A DNA stretch of 64,000 nt from Bacteroidota bacterium (GTDB lineage: Bacteria; Bacteroidota; Bacteroidia; Chitinophagales; Chitinophagaceae): contig VGGR01000001.1 of NCBI GenBank assembly GCA_016868585.1, positions 1 to 64,000 of the forward strand, in the 5' to 3' direction. The position numbers and the translations under genes were made by a program. This document shows, piece by piece, positions 60,816-64,000 of this stretch. The notes under the pieces are model-generated. The model searched no databases. It had not been told where the DNA came from and saw nothing but the letters and a program-made list of their open reading frames with translations. Each line of letters begins with the position of its first letter. Positions within the stretch are counted from its first letter, which is position 1.

Positions 60816-62285
60816 ATGGCTAACGACAATAACCGTTTTCAGGCAATTATCTCTCATTGCAAAGAGTATGGCTTTATTTTTCCCAGCAGTGAAATCTATG
60901 ATGGACTGCAGGCTGTATATGATTATGGCCAGATGGGCAGCGAATTAAAAAAGAATATTAAAGACCATTGGTGGAAAAGCATGACCCAACTCCGCGATAA
61001 TATCGTGGGGATCGATGCCGCTATTTTTATGCATCCTACTACCTGGAAGGTCAGCGGTCACGTAGATAATTTTAATGATCCCATGATCGACAACAGGGAC
61101 AGTAGAAAACGTTATCGGGTAGATCATTTAATAGAAGGATTTGCAGATGAATTACGTGCTGCCGGAGACCAAAAAGCTGCCGGGCAATTGATTGAAGCGA
61201 TGGAAGCGTTATTGGGGGCAGATGATTTTACCGGTTTGAAAAAATTGATCGAAGAAAAAAAGATCAACTGCGCCGTAAGCGGTACTTGTAATTGGACGGA
61301 TATCCGTCAATTCAATTTGATGTTTGCTACAGAATTTGGATCAACAGTTTCCACGGACGACGAGGATAATAAAGTGTATTTGCGTCCAGAAACCGCACAG
61401 GGAATTTTTGTAAATTTTCTAAATGTGCAGAAAACCGGACGTATGAAACTGCCTTTTGGAATTGCACAGATCGGAAAAGCGTTTCGGAATGAAATTGTAG
61501 CGCGTCAGTTTATTTTCCGGATGCGGGAGTTTGAGCAAATGGAAATGCAGTTTTTTGTTCGTCCCGGTACACAGCAACAGTGGTATGAATATTGGAAAAC
61601 AGAGCGGCTTAAATGGCACTTGGCATTGGGAATTCCTGCTTCTGGTTATCGCTTTCATGATCATGTGAAACTGGCTCACTATGCGGACGCTGCCTGTGAT
61701 ATTGAGTTTGAATTTCCGATGGGCTTCAGGGAGCTGGAAGGAATTCATAGCCGTACTGATTTTGATCTCAAACAGCATCAGGAATTTAGCAAAAAGAAGC
61801 TGCAGTATTTTGACAATGATGTGGACCCCGCCACGGGAAAACCATTCGGAAATTATATCCCTTATGTTATTGAAACTTCCATAGGGCTGGACCGAATGTT
61901 CCTCGCTGTTCTCAGTTATGCTTATGAGGAACAGGATTTAAGCACTCCTGAAAAAACAGATAGTCGCGTGGTATTGAAATTACCCGCAGCGCTTGCTCCC
62001 ATCAAGATGGCTGTTCTTCCGTTGAACAAAAAAGACGGCCTGCCGGAAATCGCTGAGGAAATTATTGCCTCCTGCCGCAATGAGTTCCGTTGTTTTTATG
62101 AAGAGAAAGATTCTATTGGAAAACGCTATCGCAGAATGGATGCCCTGGGCACTCCTTTTTGCGTAACGGTTGATTATCAAACCAAGGAGGATCAAACGGT
62201 AACAATTCGCCATCGCGACTCCATGGAGCAGGAGCGCGTTCCCATTGCTGCATTGAAAGGACTGGTTTTAAATGCGATGGTCTGA
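60816..62285 (+). CDS. glyS: Glycine--tRNA ligase (class II, alpha2 type)
   Basis: 489 residues from the ATG at 60816. Class II motifs: FGIAQIGKAFRNEIVARQFI with FRMREFEQMEMQFFV (motif 2 area), LRPETAQGIFVNFLN, and IGLDRMFLAVLSYAYEE (motif 3). The C-terminal anticodon-binding domain begins near ALAPIKMAVLPLNKKDGLPE. It is the short single-chain form used by Bacteroidota, Firmicutes outliers, archaea and eukaryotes, not the E. coli alpha2beta2 form; the symbol is used in that sense. It stands alone with its own -7 box. Confidence 0.94.
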   Translation: MANDNNRFQAIISHCKEYGFIFPSSEIYDGLQAVYDYGQMGSELKKNIKDHWWKSMTQLRDNIVGIDAAIFMHPTTWKVSGHVDNFNDPMIDNRDSRKRYRVDHLIEGFADELRAAGDQKAAGQLIEAMEALLGADDFTGLKKLIEEKKINCAVSGTCNWTDIRQFNLMFATEFGSTVSTDDEDNKVYLRPETAQGIFVNFLNVQKTGRMKLPFGIAQIGKAFRNEIVARQFIFRMREFEQMEMQFFVRPGTQQQWYEYWKTERLKWHLALGIPASGYRFHDHVKLAHYADAACDIEFEFPMGFRELEGIHSRTDFDLKQHQEFSKKKLQYFDNDVDPATGKPFGNYIPYVIETSIGLDRMFLAVLSYAYEEQDLSTPEKTDSRVVLKLPAALAPIKMAVLPLNKKDGLPEIAEEIIASCRNEFRCFYEEKDSIGKRYRRMDALGTPFCVTVDYQTKEDQTVTIRHRDSMEQERVPIAALKGLVLNAMV

Positions 62286-62397
62286 TTGCTAAGATTTTAC
62301 TCTTAAACAGTTGATTGTTAAAGGGTTCATTCTAACAGCATTATATTCTTTACTCATTTTTTACACCCATACCAATGACCTTATGGGCAATTTGAAG

Positions 62398-62405
62398 TAG
62401 ATTTG
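62398..62405 (+). promoter_or_regulatory. TAnnTTTG -7 box upstream of the second wza-like gene
   Basis: TAGATTTG matches the consensus and lies 51 bp before the ATG at 62457, in a 171-bp gap without a gene. The start site would give a leader of about 45 nt. No -33 TTG at the expected spacing was found. Confidence 0.4.
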
Positions 62406-62456
62406 CATGGCCGTTGAACCGGTAACCTACAATTCTGTGAAAACCAACTATTTAAT

Positions 62457-64000
62457 ATGAGCTACCCCATGATGAGGCGATTGATTCCTGTTTTGTTGAC
62501 TTTGTTGATTTCAATTACGTATGTAACGGCCCAGGCGCAGCCCACTGTCCGTGATAACCCAAATGTGATGGCGCAGATCAAATCCCTGTTATCATCCAAA
62601 GGGTTGAATGAACAAGAAGTTAAAGAGCGTTTAAAAACCAAAGGCCTCAATATTGACGCCATGTCTGATGCGGAGGTTGCGCAGAACCGTTCTGTGATTG
62701 AGCAAACCATTGCAGAGCTGGAAGCAGAGAAAAAAAAGTCGGGAAGTCCCAATGCGGAACCTGGACGTGTTATACCGATGGATCCTGCAGGTCCAGATAA
62801 ACAAGGTTCAAGCAAGGATAGTGCCTTTAAAGAACCAGTAAGAACCAAAGCTGAGGCGGTTGCTGATTCCATTCAAAAGGAGATTGCGCTAAAAGCTAAA
62901 GAGGTGGGGATTTATGGGCATGATATTTTTACAAACCAAACATTAGAGGCTTTTAGAACCACTGATGGTGCAAGAACACCTGACACCTATGTACTTGGTG
63001 CAGGAGATCGCATTCGTATTACCATTTTTGGTATGTCTCAAGCAGATCTTTTATTAGAAATAAATAAAGAAGGGTACATTCAGCCAACTGGTCTTAAGCA
63101 ATTGTATTTGCAAGGGGTAACGCTTGGCGAAGCACGAAAATTAATAGGGCAACGCTTTAGTGCTGCCTACCGCTTTCAGCAAGACCAATACACGGTGACG
63201 TTGCAAACTGCACGCGCCATCATCGTGAATGTGTTTGGTGAGGCTAACCTTCGCGGTAGTTTTAATATGTCTGCTTTGAATACCGCATTCAATGCGTTGT
63301 CAGTAGCGGGTGGTCCAACTATGCAGGGATCTGTACGTAACATTGAATTGATTCGCGGAAAGACGCGTAAGAAAATGGATGTTTATGCATTTTTAAGTGA
63401 CCCGGCTTTCCAATTCCAATTTGATATCCAGCAAAATGATATCCTATATGTTCCTATGGCGCAAAAAGTGGTAACACTTGAAGGGGCTGTAAAGCGTCCT
63501 ATGAAATATGAATTGGCCGGCAAAGAGGGCATGACTGAATTGTTAGGATTTGCAGGAGGTGTCAATTACAATACTTACGCAGAGTTTTTACAAATTGAAA
63601 GAACGCAAGCTGATTCGGTGATATTACTTGAACACAAACTGGCTGATGTACTTGCTAAAAAGGTAGTGCTTGATTTAGCTGATGGGGATATTGTTAGAAT
63701 ACGTGAGTCAAAGAAGCCGCTTGAGCGTTTTGCTGAAGCGGAGGGTGCTGTATTTTATCCCGGTCGATACGAATTGCAAAAGGATATGCGCTTGAGCAGT
63801 TTATTGATGAAAGTGCAATTAATGCCTGAAGCAAAAAATGATTTCTTTTTTGTGGAACGCTTGTTGCGTGATAGCACGGTGCGTATTTTGAAAGTGACCG
63901 CTGCTGAAGCTGGAAACTTTACATTGGAGCCCCGTGATCGTGTGCAAGTGTATAACAAAGTATTTTATGCGAATCAGGAGATGTTGGAAATTGATGGGGC
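62457..64000 (+). CDS. Second Wza-like polysaccharide export protein (SLBB), cut by the window end
   Basis: Open from ATG 62457 (or ATGs at 62469 and 62472) to the last base, at least 514 codons. Signal peptide ends near TYVTAQAQ. A charged helical N-terminal region (KSLLSSKGLNEQEVKERLKT, then Lys/Glu-rich to about 160) precedes the Poly_export domain (YVLGAGDRIRITIFGMSQAD). SLBB-type repeats follow (VNVFGEANLRGSFNM, LEGAVKRPMKYEL, AEGAVFYPGRYEL). The architecture repeats that of the gene at 11702, including the N-terminal helix. It begins what may be a second export locus that lies beyond the window. Confidence 0.88.
   Translation, partial: MSYPMMRRLIPVLLTLLISITYVTAQAQPTVRDNPNVMAQIKSLLSSKGLNEQEVKERLKTKGLNIDAMSDAEVAQNRSVIEQTIAELEAEKKKSGSPNAEPGRVIPMDPAGPDKQGSSKDSAFKEPVRTKAEAVADSIQKEIALKAKEVGIYGHDIFTNQTLEAFRTTDGARTPDTYVLGAGDRIRITIFGMSQADLLLEINKEGYIQPTGLKQLYLQGVTLGEARKLIGQRFSAAYRFQQDQYTVTLQTARAIIVNVFGEANLRGSFNMSALNTAFNALSVAGGPTMQGSVRNIELIRGKTRKKMDVYAFLSDPAFQFQFDIQQNDILYVPMAQKVVTLEGAVKRPMKYELAGKEGMTELLGFAGGVNYNTYAEFLQIERTQADSVILLEHKLADVLAKKVVLDLADGDIVRIRESKKPLERFAEAEGAVFYPGRYELQKDMRLSSLLMKVQLMPEAKNDFFFVERLLRDSTVRILKVTAAEAGNFTLEPRDRVQVYNKVFYANQEMLEIDG

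Noticed and set aside
1-64000. CRISPR array, prophage, insertion sequence or restriction-modification/defence island.
   Set aside because: No spaced direct repeats, transposase, integrase, phage structural or defence genes were seen on either strand. The only mobile-DNA hint is the fossil beside the tRNA.

Overview
The window comes from a member of the Bacteroidota, most likely a Chitinophagaceae-type gliding or gliding-derived lineage (inference). The evidence is a complete gldK-gldL-gldM-gldN cluster for the type IX secretion motor, the gliding lipoprotein GldB, Bacteroidota-restricted families (DUF4271, DUF4783), many SPI/SPII signal sequences on predicted outer-membrane barrels, little Shine-Dalgarno sequence before starts, and several TAnnTTTG promoter boxes typical of the phylum. 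No insertion sequence, prophage, CRISPR array or rRNA was found.

Region 1 (about 1-23 kb) is an exopolysaccharide/capsule locus in two blocks. The first block (0.2-8.5 kb) has a small HTH/AT-hook protein, a Wzz-type chain-length protein, a WecG-type glycosyltransferase, a GDP-mannose 3,5-epimerase-like enzyme, a Wzi-like barrel, the initiating polyprenyl-phosphate sugar transferase and a WbpM/PglF-type 4,6-dehydratase. A reverse-strand lipoprotein, a tRNA-Arg(CCG) and a chimeric gene fossil (TonB-receptor plug joined to a MarC C-terminus) interrupt it. The second block (9.4-21.9 kb) has an amino-acid permease, a glycosyltransferase, Wza, a second Wzz, two more Wzi-like barrels, a Wzx flippase, a GT25 enzyme and a Wzy/WaaL-type ligase. 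Together these supply most parts of a Wzx/Wzy-type export route: initiation, sugar modification, flipping, polymerisation, chain-length control, export and surface attachment. A TolC/adaptor efflux pair follows.

Region 2 (24.8-35.9 kb) holds housekeeping genes (gpsA, hemW, DUF4271, hemD), then the gldKLMN operon with its own promoter box and an intrinsic terminator, then uvrC and a lipoprotein on the opposite strand.

Region 3 (35.9-48.7 kb) starts with a reverse-strand run in the order gpmI, haem-binding c-type protein, haem-type TonB receptor, ECF sigma factor, and a single-TM protein with an outer-membrane-barrel-like C-terminus. It continues with DUF4783, nadC, a SUI1-family factor, apaG, gldB, nadE, rsgA, a tiny lipoprotein and a gamma-carbonic-anhydrase-like protein.

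Region 4 (48.8-64 kb) holds a class III aminotransferase, glpF-glpK, a very large protein combining a peptidase-like domain, a propeller and a barrel, an MBL hydrolase, a second flippase, a coiled-coil secreted protein, a di-haem peroxidase lipoprotein, arfB, dtd, a MazG-like protein and glycyl-tRNA synthetase. A second Wza-like exporter is cut by the window end.

The items I consider most worth a second look are the ECF-linked protein that appears to combine an inner-membrane helix with an outer-membrane barrel, the three-part protein with a degenerate zinc-peptidase motif, the TonB/MarC fossil beside the tRNA, and the repeated TAnnTTTG boxes placed only 4-6 nt before start codons, which suggest leaderless transcripts. 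I did not find a clear, wholly new multi-gene system.
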